The notes beneath the pieces are model-generated. The model was given only the letters and a program-made list of their open reading frames with translations. It was not told the DNA's origin and did no database searches. Source: Chloroflexota bacterium (GTDB lineage: Bacteria > Chloroflexota > Anaerolineae > Aggregatilineales > Phototrophicaceae). Taken from it: a stretch of 60,495 nucleotides of DNA. The stretch is from NCBI GenBank assembly GCA_011523615.1, contig WTGJ01000002.1, positions 1-60,495 of the forward strand, written 5' to 3'. Shown in pieces: positions 8,726 through 18,192 of the stretch; position 1 is the stretch's first letter, and every line of letters starts with the position of its first letter. A program made the position numbers and the translations under genes.

Positions 8726-9777
8726 CCGCACAGTTCAACCGCCAGCAGCAACTCAACGGCGCCGGTGAGGATGTCATCCTGCGCGTCGAAAATTTGAAAA
8801 AACACTTCATCGTCGGGCGCAAAGGCGTCGTCAAGCGCGAACCCATCACGGTGAAAGCCGTCGATGGCGTCTCTTTCAACGTGAATAAAGGCGAAACCTT
8901 CGGCATCGTCGGCGAAAGCGGCTCCGGCAAATCGACCATCGCTTACATCACCATGGGCATGTACCTGCCCACCAGCGGCACCATCTATTTCGGCGAGCGC
9001 GACCTGTTTGATAAACGCAACCAACGCGCCATCGACCTCAAAAAAGAAATCCAGATCGTCTTTCAAGATCCCGGTTCTTCGCTCAACCCGCGCCGCACCA
9101 TCAAGCAAATCCTGGAACTGCCCTTGCGCATCCACCAACCGGAAAAAGATCGCCTGCGCGAAGTCATCCGCCTGCTGGATATGGTCGATCTCCCGCGGGA
9201 TTACATGCACAAATACCCCCGCCAACTCAGCGGTGGCGAGCGGCAAATCATCGCCGTCGCCCGGGCATTGGCGACCGACCCCTCCGTCGTCATCCTCGAT
9301 GAGCCGACTTCCGCGCTCGACGTCTCTGTACAGGGCAAAGTCATCAATCTGTTGATTCGCCTGCAAAAAGAACTGCAACTCACCTACCTATTCATCACGC
9401 ATGATTTGAGCGTGATGCGCAACCTGGCCACACGCGTCGCCATCATGTACCTCGGGCGCATCGCCGAAGTCGCCGAAACGCAACGCTTCTTCGAACAACC
9501 CCAACACCCTTACACGCAAATGCTCCTTTCTTCCATCCCCGTCCTGACCGAAGAGGAAGAAGCGCTCAAGCCAGAACGCGTCCTCTCCACCGGCGAAATC
9601 CCCAGCCCGGTGGATATCCCCACCGGCTGCAGCTTCCATACACGCTGCCCGGCCGTGATGGATGTCTGCAGTGAGGTGGACCCACTGATGGTTCGGGCCA
9701 GCGAAGAAGACCGGGATCACATCGTCCGTTGCCATCTCTTTGATCAGACTGAGCCGGTCCGCATCCATCCCACCTGA
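8722..9777 (+). CDS. ABC transporter ATP-binding protein, DppF/OppF type
   Basis: A 351-residue partner ATPase. Walker A GESGSGKST is at residues 64-72. It has the DppF-type FQDPGSSLNPR Q-loop, signature LSGGERQ, Walker B VVILDEPTSALD and the switch His in FITHDLS. The C-terminal extension again has HPYTQMLL and a CSFHTRCP-type cysteine cluster. It forms a heterodimer with the preceding ATPase and energises the importer. It starts within the stop codon of its neighbour, and its stop is 5 nt before the hyuA start, which ties the transporter to the hydantoinase genes in one transcript. Confidence 0.94.
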   Translation: MTAQFNRQQQLNGAGEDVILRVENLKKHFIVGRKGVVKREPITVKAVDGVSFNVNKGETFGIVGESGSGKSTIAYITMGMYLPTSGTIYFGERDLFDKRNQRAIDLKKEIQIVFQDPGSSLNPRRTIKQILELPLRIHQPEKDRLREVIRLLDMVDLPRDYMHKYPRQLSGGERQIIAVARALATDPSVVILDEPTSALDVSVQGKVINLLIRLQKELQLTYLFITHDLSVMRNLATRVAIMYLGRIAEVAETQRFFEQPQHPYTQMLLSSIPVLTEEEEALKPERVLSTGEIPSPVDIPTGCSFHTRCPAVMDVCSEVDPLMVRASEEDRDHIVRCHLFDQTEPVRIHPT

Positions 9778-9782
9778 GTCCA

Positions 9783-11837
9783 ATGCGCATTGCAGCCGAT
9801 ATTGGCGGCACCTTCACCGACCTCGTCTATTGGGATGAAACCCGCGCCCAACTGGGCATCACCAAAGTAGCCACCACCCCCGCGAATTTCGGCGACGGCG
9901 TCATCCACGCCTTCGACCAGGCCGCACCTGAAGCCGACACCGTCGATTTCTTCGTCCACGGCACCACCATCGTCATCAACGCCCTCACCGAACGCAAAGG
10001 CGTGGTGACCGGCTTGATCACCACCCAGGGCTTTCGTGATGTGCTGGAGATCGGCCGCGCCAACCGCCCCGATATCTACAACATGGTCTATCAGAAACCA
10101 CCGCCCTTTGTGCCGCGCTACTTGCGACGCGAAGCCCGCGGCCGCCTGAATTACCGCGGCGAAGAGCTGACCCCACTCTGCCACGAGGACGTCGAAGCTT
10201 GCGCCCAACACCTGCTGCAGGAAGGAGTGGAGGCGATCGCCGTCTGCTTTTTGCACAGCTACATCAACCCCAGTCATGAGCTGGAATGCGGCGCCCTGTT
10301 GCGCGAACTGGCGCCGGGCACCCCCATCACCCTCTCGCACCAGATCACGCAGGAATGGCGCGAATACGAGCGCAGCAACACCGCCGTCCTCAACGCCTAC
10401 GTGCAACCCATCGTCCAGCATTACCTGGCCAGCCTAGCCGATGACTTGATGGCGAAAGGCATCGCACGGCGCAGCCTGCACGTCATGCAATCCAACGGCG
10501 GGAGTGCGACCTTTGACGCCGGCGCCGCTTTCCCCATTCACCTCGCGGAATCCGGCCCCGTCGCCGGCGTCATCGGCGCCGCCCACATCGGCCAACTCAT
10601 CGGTGAACCCAACGTCATCGCCCTCGATGTCGGTGGGACGACGGCCAAAACTTCCCTCGTCCAAGATGGCACCCCTCGCATCACCACCGAATACAAAATC
10701 GAGCATGATCGCCAATCCGCCGGTTACCCCATCCTCGTCCCCACTGTGGATATCGTAGAAATCGGCGCGGGGGGTGGCTCCATCGCCTGGGTGGATTCCG
10801 CCGGCGCTTTGCGCGTCGGGCCCCGTAGCGCCGGCGCAGACCCCGGCCCCGCCTGCTATGACCAGGGCGGGGAAGATCCCACCGTCACAGACGCCAATCT
10901 GATCGCCGGCCGCATCAACCCGGAATACTTCCTCGGCGGTGAAATCTCGCTCAACGTCGAACGAGCGCGCGCCGCCATGAAACGCATCGCCGATGCCTTT
11001 TCGCTCACCGTCGAGCAAGCGGCGATGGGCGTCATCCGCATCGCCGATTCCAACATGATGAACGCCCTCAAGCTCATCTCCGTCCAACGCGGTTACGACC
11101 CGCGCGATTTCGTCCTCGTGCCCTTCGGCGGGGGTGGCGCCATGCACTGCGCCGCCATCCTGAGAGAGCTGCAAACGCGCAAAGTGGTCATCCCCAATAT
11201 GCCCGGCGTCTTTTCGGCCTGGGGCATGTTGATGACCCATTTGCGCCGCGACGCCATCCGCACCCAGGTCACCCGCACCGACCGCGTCAACCCCCATGAA
11301 CTGGATCACATCTATCAAGAAATGTGCGCCCAAGCCGAGAAAGAATTGCTCGCACAAGGCGCAACAACGAATGCGATCCGCATCGAGCGCTACGCCGATA
11401 TGCGCTATTGGGGCCAGGAACATACGGTCAAAGTGCCGCTCCAAAATGCTCGTGTGGATGCCGGCGCATTGCAATCGCTCATCGCCGCCTTTCATGACCT
11501 GCACGAGCAAACCTATACCTTCCGCCTCGATACGCCCACCGAACTGGTCAATTATCACATCACGGCCTTCGGGCGCGTTTCCACGCCGGATATCCCCAAA
11601 GTCGCGCAGGAATCATCCTCGCTTGCCGACGCGCGCAAAGGGCAGCGCCGGGTTTGTTTCGATACGGCGGATTTCCAACAAGCGGAGATTTACGAACGAG
11701 ACCGCTTGCCGCTCCAGCAACCCATCCCCGGCCCCGCCGTGATCGAGGAAAGTTCGGCAACCATCGTCGTCTTCCCGCAACAAACTCTCCTGCGGGATGA
11801 ATACGGCTTCATCCACATCCAGAGAAAAGAGACTTAA
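9783..11837 (+). CDS. hyuA: hydantoinase/oxoprolinase family protein, A subunit (HyuA-like), copy 1
   Basis: A 684-residue A subunit of the N-methylhydantoinase/5-oxoprolinase/acetone carboxylase beta family, which has an actin-like (ASKHA) ATP-binding fold. The first phosphate loop is at the N-terminus (DIGGTFTD, residues 6-13), and the second nucleotide motif (LDVGGTTAKT) is near residue 280. The family segment IGAGGGSIAWVD, followed by GPRSAGADPGPACY, lies near 325-360. These enzymes use ATP to activate an amide or carbonyl by phosphorylation, and the B subunit completes hydrolysis or carboxylation. It is followed 11 nt later by the racemase and then two B subunits, a module able to work alone. 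The exact substrate is not readable. Confidence 0.92.
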   Translation: MRIAADIGGTFTDLVYWDETRAQLGITKVATTPANFGDGVIHAFDQAAPEADTVDFFVHGTTIVINALTERKGVVTGLITTQGFRDVLEIGRANRPDIYNMVYQKPPPFVPRYLRREARGRLNYRGEELTPLCHEDVEACAQHLLQEGVEAIAVCFLHSYINPSHELECGALLRELAPGTPITLSHQITQEWREYERSNTAVLNAYVQPIVQHYLASLADDLMAKGIARRSLHVMQSNGGSATFDAGAAFPIHLAESGPVAGVIGAAHIGQLIGEPNVIALDVGGTTAKTSLVQDGTPRITTEYKIEHDRQSAGYPILVPTVDIVEIGAGGGSIAWVDSAGALRVGPRSAGADPGPACYDQGGEDPTVTDANLIAGRINPEYFLGGEISLNVERARAAMKRIADAFSLTVEQAAMGVIRIADSNMMNALKLISVQRGYDPRDFVLVPFGGGGAMHCAAILRELQTRKVVIPNMPGVFSAWGMLMTHLRRDAIRTQVTRTDRVNPHELDHIYQEMCAQAEKELLAQGATTNAIRIERYADMRYWGQEHTVKVPLQNARVDAGALQSLIAAFHDLHEQTYTFRLDTPTELVNYHITAFGRVSTPDIPKVAQESSSLADARKGQRRVCFDTADFQQAEIYERDRLPLQQPIPGPAVIEESSATIVVFPQQTLLRDEYGFIHIQRKET

Positions 11838-11848
11838 GGAGTAGAAAC

Positions 11849-12640
11849 ATGCGCATCTTATACATCGATCCCGTCGGCGCAGATGCCTGCGAACACGAAA
11901 TGTATGACGCCCTGTTGGCGGTGAAAGGGCCTGATACCGCATTGGATCTGGTCGCCTTACCGGTCGGTCGCCCGCGCCACCTGGAATACCACAGCTACGA
12001 AGCGCTCATCATCCCCGATATCACGCACATCGTGCTGCAGGAAGCGCCGAATTACGATGGCATCGTGATCGGTTGCTTCTACGATGTCGGCTTGCGAGAA
12101 GCGCGCGAGGTCAGCGGAACGACTCCCGTAACCGCCCCCTGCCAGGCCACGACGAGCATCGCCGCCGCCCTGGGCAATTCCTTCTCCGTCCTCGTAACCC
12201 GCAGCAAGTGCATCCCCAAAATGCGCGAGAACATCCACCTGTATGGCCAGGGCGACCGGCTCGCCTCCATGCGTTCGCTGGAGCTGGGCGTGCGTGAATT
12301 GCAGCTCGATCATGAGCTCACCAAAGAACGCTTGCTGAGCGAAGGGCGCGCGGCCATCGAAGAAGACGGCGCAGAAACGCTCATCCTCGGCTGCACGGTC
12401 GAATATGGCTTCTACCCGACCATGCAGGAAGCGCTGGGCGTGCCCGTCCTCGATGCGGCCGTCGCCGCCATCAAGCAAGCCGAATTCCTGGCCGAAGCGG
12501 CGCAACGGTTCGGCTGGCAACCCAGCCGCCTCTATGGCAGCGAAGCACCACCCGCCGAAGAAATCGCCACCTGGGGCATCTATCCCGGTGAAGCCCCCAT
12601 CGGCCTCCGTCTGACCGAGGAGGAACGCATCCTCGCATGA
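11849..12640 (+). CDS. Asp/Glu/hydantoin racemase family protein
   Basis: A 263-residue protein of the Asp/Glu racemase superfamily, closest in layout to hydantoin racemases. Two cysteines stand in the expected catalytic contexts: VIGCFYDVGLREA near residue 75 and ILGCTVEYGF near residue 182. The latter matches the second catalytic Cys of cofactor-independent two-base racemases. GGAG precedes the ATG. It sits between hyuA and hyuB and overlaps the latter by ATGA, so it probably interconverts the two enantiomers of the ring substrate for a stereospecific hydrolase. A maleate isomerase or arylmalonate decarboxylase-like role is an alternative within the superfamily. Confidence 0.88.
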   Translation: MRILYIDPVGADACEHEMYDALLAVKGPDTALDLVALPVGRPRHLEYHSYEALIIPDITHIVLQEAPNYDGIVIGCFYDVGLREAREVSGTTPVTAPCQATTSIAAALGNSFSVLVTRSKCIPKMRENIHLYGQGDRLASMRSLELGVRELQLDHELTKERLLSEGRAAIEEDGAETLILGCTVEYGFYPTMQEALGVPVLDAAVAAIKQAEFLAEAAQRFGWQPSRLYGSEAPPAEEIATWGIYPGEAPIGLRLTEEERILA

Positions 12641-14382
12641 CGGTCGACCGCTTCACGCTCGAGATCATCGCCGAAAGCCTGCGCGCCGGTGCACGGGAAA
12701 TGTTCATCACTTACGGCCGCACGGCCCAGAGCCCCATTATTTACGAAGTGCTCGATATGGCCTGTGGGCTGACCTCTGTCGATAGCGAATTGATCGCGGA
12801 AGCGGAAGGCGTCCCCGGCTTCATCGGCTGCCTCAGCTTCGCCGTCCGTGAAATCACCGACAAATTCGAACCTTCATCGATGCAACCTGGCGATATCTAC
12901 GCCACCAACGACCCTTACAAAGGGGGCGGCACCCACCTGAGCGATGTCTGCCTCGTCTCGCCCATCTTCCACGAGGGCCAATTGGTCGCCTTCGCCGCCA
13001 ACAAAGCGCACTGGACCGAAGTCGGTGGCATGGCCCCCGGCAGTTGGACCACCGATTCCACCGAAGTCTACCAGGAGGGCATCCAACTCCCCGCCATCCA
13101 ACTCTTTGACGCCGGCGAAGCCATCCCCGGCATCCTCGACATCCTGGAAGCGAACGTGCGCCTGCCCCGCATGACGCTGGGCGACATGTACGCTGGCATC
13201 GCCGCCCTGCGCGCCGGCGAACGGTGCGTCCGCCAAATCTGTGCGAAATACGGTCACGCCGCCTTGCGGGAAACGATCGCGACGCTGCTCGAACGGGGCG
13301 AACAGGTGGCCCGCGCCGCCCTCGCTCAACTGCCCGCCGGCACCTATCACAGCGAAATGTGGATCGATGACGACGGCCTGAGCGACGAACCGCTCTTTGT
13401 TTGTGTCAAAGTGCTGGTCAGCGCCGATCGCTTCCTCGCCGATTTCACTGGTTGTGCGCCGCAGGCGGTCGGCCCCATCAATTCCACTCACGTCGGCACG
13501 CTCGTCTCCGTTCGTGAAATTTTCAAGGAGGTGCTCGATCCTGATTTTCCCAACAACGATGGCTTTTTCCGCCCGATCGAAGTCATCTGCCCACCCGGCA
13601 CCCTCTTCAGCGCCGAACGACCCGCCCCGACCTCTACCTATTGGGAGACCGGCGCTTACGTCCATGACCTCATCTGGCAGGCCCTGTTCCCGGTGGCCCG
13701 CGGGCGTCTGCCCGTCGGCCATCACCTCAGCATCTGCGGCACCATCGTCAGTGGCGAAGATGAAGAGCGCGGCCCCTTCGTGCTCGTCGAACCGCAGGCC
13801 GGTGGCTGGGGCGCTGCTCCCGGCCGGGATGGCCAGAGTGGGCTCGTCCCCGCTGGCGATGGCGAAACCTACATCATGCCCGTAGAAGTCTGCGAAACGC
13901 GCTACCCCATCGTGGTGGATCAATTCGCCTTCAACACCGAGCCAGGCGGCGCCGGTCGTTGGCGCGGCGGCTATGGCCTCATCCGCGATTACCGCGTCAC
14001 CGCCGAATCCGCCGACCTGACGGCGACCTTCGGCCGCTTCAAATTCCCGCCCTGGGGCGCCGACGGCGGTGCGGATGGTTCGGCCAACGCCATTGAAATC
14101 TTCCGCGCCGGGCAGGCCGAACCCGAATTGCGCACCGGCAAGGTCGCCCGCCTCCGTTTGGCGACCGATGATATCGCCCGGCTCATCACCGCCGTCGGTG
14201 GCGGCTATGGTCCCGCGCCGGAACGGGAACCGCAGGCCGTCGCCCTCGATGTGCACAACGAAACGCTCAGCCCGGCCGACGCTCGTGAAATCTACGGCGT
14301 CGCCCTGTCAGCAGATGGCACGGTCGATGCTGAGCAAACGAATGTGCTCCGCCAGCAACTCCAGGGAGGCGATCGATCATGA
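12637..14382 (+). CDS. hyuB: hydantoinase B/oxoprolinase family protein (HyuB-like), long-type copy 1
   Basis: A 581-residue B subunit (hydantoinase_B; alpha-type subunit in acetone carboxylase). The N-terminus (FTLEIIAESLRAGAREMF) and the NDPYKGGGTHLSDV motif are diagnostic. His100, Asp103 and His125 follow the H-x2-D-x21-H spacing of the metal site of acetone carboxylase alpha. The C-terminal Gly-rich segment (VGGGYG) precedes the usual REIYGVAL ending. It overlaps the racemase by 4 nt and the next B subunit by 4 nt. It differs clearly from the seven tandem copies downstream (GGGTHLSD here against SSAHPLD there). Confidence 0.92.
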   Translation: MTVDRFTLEIIAESLRAGAREMFITYGRTAQSPIIYEVLDMACGLTSVDSELIAEAEGVPGFIGCLSFAVREITDKFEPSSMQPGDIYATNDPYKGGGTHLSDVCLVSPIFHEGQLVAFAANKAHWTEVGGMAPGSWTTDSTEVYQEGIQLPAIQLFDAGEAIPGILDILEANVRLPRMTLGDMYAGIAALRAGERCVRQICAKYGHAALRETIATLLERGEQVARAALAQLPAGTYHSEMWIDDDGLSDEPLFVCVKVLVSADRFLADFTGCAPQAVGPINSTHVGTLVSVREIFKEVLDPDFPNNDGFFRPIEVICPPGTLFSAERPAPTSTYWETGAYVHDLIWQALFPVARGRLPVGHHLSICGTIVSGEDEERGPFVLVEPQAGGWGAAPGRDGQSGLVPAGDGETYIMPVEVCETRYPIVVDQFAFNTEPGGAGRWRGGYGLIRDYRVTAESADLTATFGRFKFPPWGADGGADGSANAIEIFRAGQAEPELRTGKVARLRLATDDIARLITAVGGGYGPAPEREPQAVALDVHNETLSPADAREIYGVALSADGTVDAEQTNVLRQQLQGGDRS

Positions 14383-16127
14383 CGATGGATCCCTTCACCC
14401 TCACCATCATCCAGGAACACCTGCAATCCGCGGCGATCGAGACCTTCGTTCGCCTGGGGCGGGCCAGCAAAAGCCCCATCATCTACGAAGTGTTGGATTA
14501 CGCCTGCGCCTTGCTCACCCCCCGGGGAGAGTTGATCGCCGAAGCGCAGGGCGTGCCCGGCTTCACCGGCGTCTTGCCCTTTGCCGTGCAATCGATCGTG
14601 GAGAAATTTGGCGCCGATCAACTGCGCCCGGGCGATATTTTCGCCACCAACGACCCCTATGCCGGCGGTGGCACCCACCTCAGTGACGTCTGCCTCGTCG
14701 GCCCCATTTTCGCTGGCGAGGAGCTGGTCGCCTTCGCCGCCAACAAAGGCCACTGGACCGAAGTCGGCGGCATGGCCCCGGGCAGCTGGACCACCGACGC
14801 CACTGAAATTTACCAGGAAGGCTTGCAACTGCCCGCCATCCGCGTCTACGAACAAGGCGAGCCTGATTCGGCCGTGCTGGATATCATCGCCGCCAACTCT
14901 CGCCTCCCCGATATGACGCTGAGCGACCTGTTCGCCGGTGTGGCTTCCATCCGCGTGGGGGAAGCGCGCGTCCGTTCCCTCTGTGAACGCTATGGCAGCG
15001 AAGCCCTGCGCGCCAGCATCCACCAACTCCTGCAGCAGGGGGAAAGCGTCGCCCGCAATGCCCTGCGTGATTTGCCCCACGGCGTCTATGAAGCGGAAGG
15101 CTTCATGGATGACGATGGCCTCTCGGAAGAGCCGATCCCGATCCGCGTCCGCATCACCATCGATGAAGCTTCCTTCACCGCCGATTTCAGCGGTTCATCG
15201 CCGCAGGTCCGCGGCCCGATCAACGGCACGCGCGCTCGCCTGTATTCTTCCACCCGCGTGGTCTTCAAAGCGATCACCGCCCCGCAATACCCGAACAACG
15301 GCGGCTGCTTCCGGCCCGTGAAAGTCATTTGCCCCGATGGCACGATCTTCACCGCGCAACGGCCGGCGCCGGTCTCTACCTATTGGGAAACCGGTGCCGC
15401 CGCCGTCGACTTGCTCTGGCAGGCGCTCTATCCCATCGCCCGCGAAAAACTTTCCGTCGGGCATTTCCTCAGCATCTGCGGCACCAACCTGAATGGCATG
15501 CGGGAGGATGGCTCGCTCTTCATCCTCACCGAACCCCAGGCCGGTGGCTGGGGCGCAACCAGCGAACGCGATGGCCAGAATGGCCTGGTCGCCCAGGGCA
15601 ATGGCGAGACCTACAACATCCCCGTTGAAGTCTGCGAAACCCGCTACCCCCTGTTGGTCGATCAGTATGCCTTCCACATCGTACCGGAAGGCGCCGGTCG
15701 CTTTCGCGGCGGCCGCGGGCTCGTGCGGGATTACCGGCTGCAATGCCCCACCGGCCACGTCACCACCACCTATGGCCGCCATCGCTTCCCACCCTGGGGC
15801 ATGGCCGGCGGCCAACCCGGCTCCCCGAACGGCGTCGCCATCATCCGCGCCGGAGACGATATGCCGGCCCTCTGGCGCGGGAAACTGACACGCTACCCAT
15901 TGCAACGTGGCGATGTCGTACGTATCATCACGGGCAGCGGTGGCGGCTACGGCGATGCTTTGCAACGCCCTCTCGCTGCGATCGAAGAAGATCTGAGAAA
16001 TGGATACGTCACATCAGAACAGGCCGCTGATCTCTACGGCCTACAATGGAAAGACGAGGAAGCTTGTGTTTCACCGCTCAACGCAACGAGCGTCAATGAA
16101 CTCATCAAAGCAAGTGAAGGTAACTAA
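14379..16127 (+). CDS. hyuB: hydantoinase B/oxoprolinase family protein (HyuB-like), long-type copy 2
   Basis: A 582-residue close paralog of the preceding B subunit; both share NDPY-GGGTHLSDVCLV, GGMAPGSWTTD, STYWETGA and EPQAGGWGA. The H-x2-D-x21-H triad is intact. It begins inside the stop codon of copy 1, so the two are translationally coupled and could form one mixed B assembly with the HyuA at 9783. A strong Shine-Dalgarno (AAGGAGGAGG) follows its stop and serves the second hyuA. Confidence 0.92.
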   Translation: MTMDPFTLTIIQEHLQSAAIETFVRLGRASKSPIIYEVLDYACALLTPRGELIAEAQGVPGFTGVLPFAVQSIVEKFGADQLRPGDIFATNDPYAGGGTHLSDVCLVGPIFAGEELVAFAANKGHWTEVGGMAPGSWTTDATEIYQEGLQLPAIRVYEQGEPDSAVLDIIAANSRLPDMTLSDLFAGVASIRVGEARVRSLCERYGSEALRASIHQLLQQGESVARNALRDLPHGVYEAEGFMDDDGLSEEPIPIRVRITIDEASFTADFSGSSPQVRGPINGTRARLYSSTRVVFKAITAPQYPNNGGCFRPVKVICPDGTIFTAQRPAPVSTYWETGAAAVDLLWQALYPIAREKLSVGHFLSICGTNLNGMREDGSLFILTEPQAGGWGATSERDGQNGLVAQGNGETYNIPVEVCETRYPLLVDQYAFHIVPEGAGRFRGGRGLVRDYRLQCPTGHVTTTYGRHRFPPWGMAGGQPGSPNGVAIIRAGDDMPALWRGKLTRYPLQRGDVVRIITGSGGGYGDALQRPLAAIEEDLRNGYVTSEQAADLYGLQWKDEEACVSPLNATSVNELIKASEGN

Positions 16128-16142
16128 GGAGGAGGTAAACGC

Positions 16143-18188
16143 ATGCGCGTATCGGTTGATGTAGGAGGCACTTTTACAGACGTCATCGTCCTTGACGAAA
16201 GCTCCGGCCAGATCCAGCTGGATAAGGTCGCGACCACGCCCGCCAACCCCGCTCAGGGGGTCTTGGATGGTTTCCAAAAAGTGGGTGCGCAGACCGAAGC
16301 CTTCACCTATTTTGTCCATGGCACCACGCTGGGCATCAACGCGATGCTCACCCGCACCGGCGCCAAGGTGGCTTTCGTCACGACCAAAGGCTTCCGCGAT
16401 ATCTATATCCTGGGCCGGACCGACCGCGAGCCCATGTACGACTTCAAGTACAAGAAACCCACCACACTCGTGCCTCGCTACCTCTGCTTCGAAGTAGAGG
16501 AACGGTTGAATTACAAAGGCCACGTGCTTTCACCATTCAACCGTGAGCAAGCCGCCGAAGTGGCGCGCGCCATTCAAGCAGAAGGCGTCGAATCGGTCGC
16601 CGTCTGCTTCTTGCACAGTTACGTCAATCCAGACCACGAACTGGCCATGGCCGAAGTCTTTGCCGAGGTTGCGCCGGAACTCTCCGTGACGCTGTCACAC
16701 CAACTCAGCCGCGTCTATCGCGAATACGAACGCTCCAGCACCACCGTCATCGACGCGTACATCAAACCCATCACCCGCACCTACCTCACGCGCTTGAATG
16801 ACGAACTCGTGGCGGGTGGTTTTGGCGGCAACTTCCTGATGACTCGCTCCGGCGGTGGCGCGATGACTCTGGAAACCGCCAAAGAAGAACCGGCGCATCT
16901 GGTGCTCTCCGGCCCGGCCGGTGGCGTCATCGGCGGTGCGTACCTGGGCGCCCTCATCAACGAGCCCAACCTGATCACCGTCGATATGGGCGGAACGAGC
17001 CTGGATGTTTCCCTCATTGCCGATGGCTCCCCCACCATCGAAAACGAACAGGTCTTCCAATTGCTGCCGATTTCCATCCCGACGATCGACATCCATACGA
17101 TCGGCGCCGGTGGTGGTAGCATCGCCTGGGTGGATGAAGGCGGGCACTTGCAGGTCGGCCCCAAGAGCGCCGGCGCAGACCCCGGCCCCGTTTGCTATTC
17201 CAAAGGCGGGCAGGATATCACCTTCACCGATGCCGCGCTGTTGGTCGGCTACCTGGATGCGGAAAACTTCCTCGGTGGCGAAATCGATATCAGCACGGCG
17301 CTGGCGGAAGAAGCCGGCCAGAAACTCGCCGAACGCCTGGGCATGAGTGTGCTCGAAATGGCCGCCGGCGTCATCAGCATCAGCGAAGCGAAGATGGCCG
17401 GCGCGGTCCGCGTCATCTCCGTAGAACGCGGCTACCACCCCAAAGATTTCGCGCTCTGTACATTCGGCGGCGGTGGCGCTTTCGTGGCCGCGAACATCAG
17501 CCGCGAACTGGGCATCCCCCGCGCGATCATCCCGCCCGGCCCCGGCAACTTCTCCGCTCTGGGCATGTTGATGGTCGATGTCGTGCATGACTACGCGCGG
17601 ACGCACATCACCGACCTCGCCGAATTGGATCCCGTCCCGGTGAATGCGGTCTTTGGCGAACTGGCCGACGGCGGCCGCTCCGCCCTGCAAAGCGATGGCT
17701 TCGATACCGGCAGCCAGCAGTTCCTCCCCAGCGCGGAAATGCGCTACCGCGGCCAGGAACACACGGTCAACATCCCCCTCCCCGGCATGAGCCTGAGCAC
17801 AGACGACATCCCCGAAATCACCCGTCGCTTCCATGAAGCGCACGAACAGCAATACGGCCACAGTATGTTGGGCGACCCCATCGAAATCGTCACCCTGCGC
17901 CTGCGGGCCGTGGGTGTCCTGCCCCGCCCGGATCTGGCGAAAGTCGCCGCCGGTACCGGCAATATCGACGCCGCCCGCAAAGGCAGCCGACAGGTCTACC
18001 TGCGCGAACTCGGCCAGCACCAGGAATACCAGGTCTACGACCGCATGAAACTCGGCGCCGGCGACCGCATCGAGGGCCCCGCCATCATCGAAGAACCCAG
18101 CTCGACCACCATGGTCCACCGCGGTGACGTCCTCACCGTCGGCGAATATGGTGAACTCAGCATCGACATCTTCACCGAGGAAAGCTGA
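16143..18188 (+). CDS. hyuA: hydantoinase/oxoprolinase family protein, A subunit (HyuA-like), copy 2
   Basis: A 681-residue A subunit, paralogous to the one at 9783. The N-terminal phosphate loop DVGGTFTD is at residues 6-13, the second nucleotide motif DMGGTSLDVSL is near 279-290, and IGAGGGSIAWVD is near 320. It has the best Shine-Dalgarno in the region, suggesting high expression. It is followed by seven B-type genes, none with its own A partner, so it is the likely common ATP-binding partner of the whole tandem set. ATP-dependent hydantoin or oxoproline ring opening, or ketone carboxylation, are the family options. Confidence 0.92.
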   Translation: MRVSVDVGGTFTDVIVLDESSGQIQLDKVATTPANPAQGVLDGFQKVGAQTEAFTYFVHGTTLGINAMLTRTGAKVAFVTTKGFRDIYILGRTDREPMYDFKYKKPTTLVPRYLCFEVEERLNYKGHVLSPFNREQAAEVARAIQAEGVESVAVCFLHSYVNPDHELAMAEVFAEVAPELSVTLSHQLSRVYREYERSSTTVIDAYIKPITRTYLTRLNDELVAGGFGGNFLMTRSGGGAMTLETAKEEPAHLVLSGPAGGVIGGAYLGALINEPNLITVDMGGTSLDVSLIADGSPTIENEQVFQLLPISIPTIDIHTIGAGGGSIAWVDEGGHLQVGPKSAGADPGPVCYSKGGQDITFTDAALLVGYLDAENFLGGEIDISTALAEEAGQKLAERLGMSVLEMAAGVISISEAKMAGAVRVISVERGYHPKDFALCTFGGGGAFVAANISRELGIPRAIIPPGPGNFSALGMLMVDVVHDYARTHITDLAELDPVPVNAVFGELADGGRSALQSDGFDTGSQQFLPSAEMRYRGQEHTVNIPLPGMSLSTDDIPEITRRFHEAHEQQYGHSMLGDPIEIVTLRLRAVGVLPRPDLAKVAAGTGNIDAARKGSRQVYLRELGQHQEYQVYDRMKLGAGDRIEGPAIIEEPSSTTMVHRGDVLTVGEYGELSIDIFTEES

Positions 18189-18192
18189 ACCC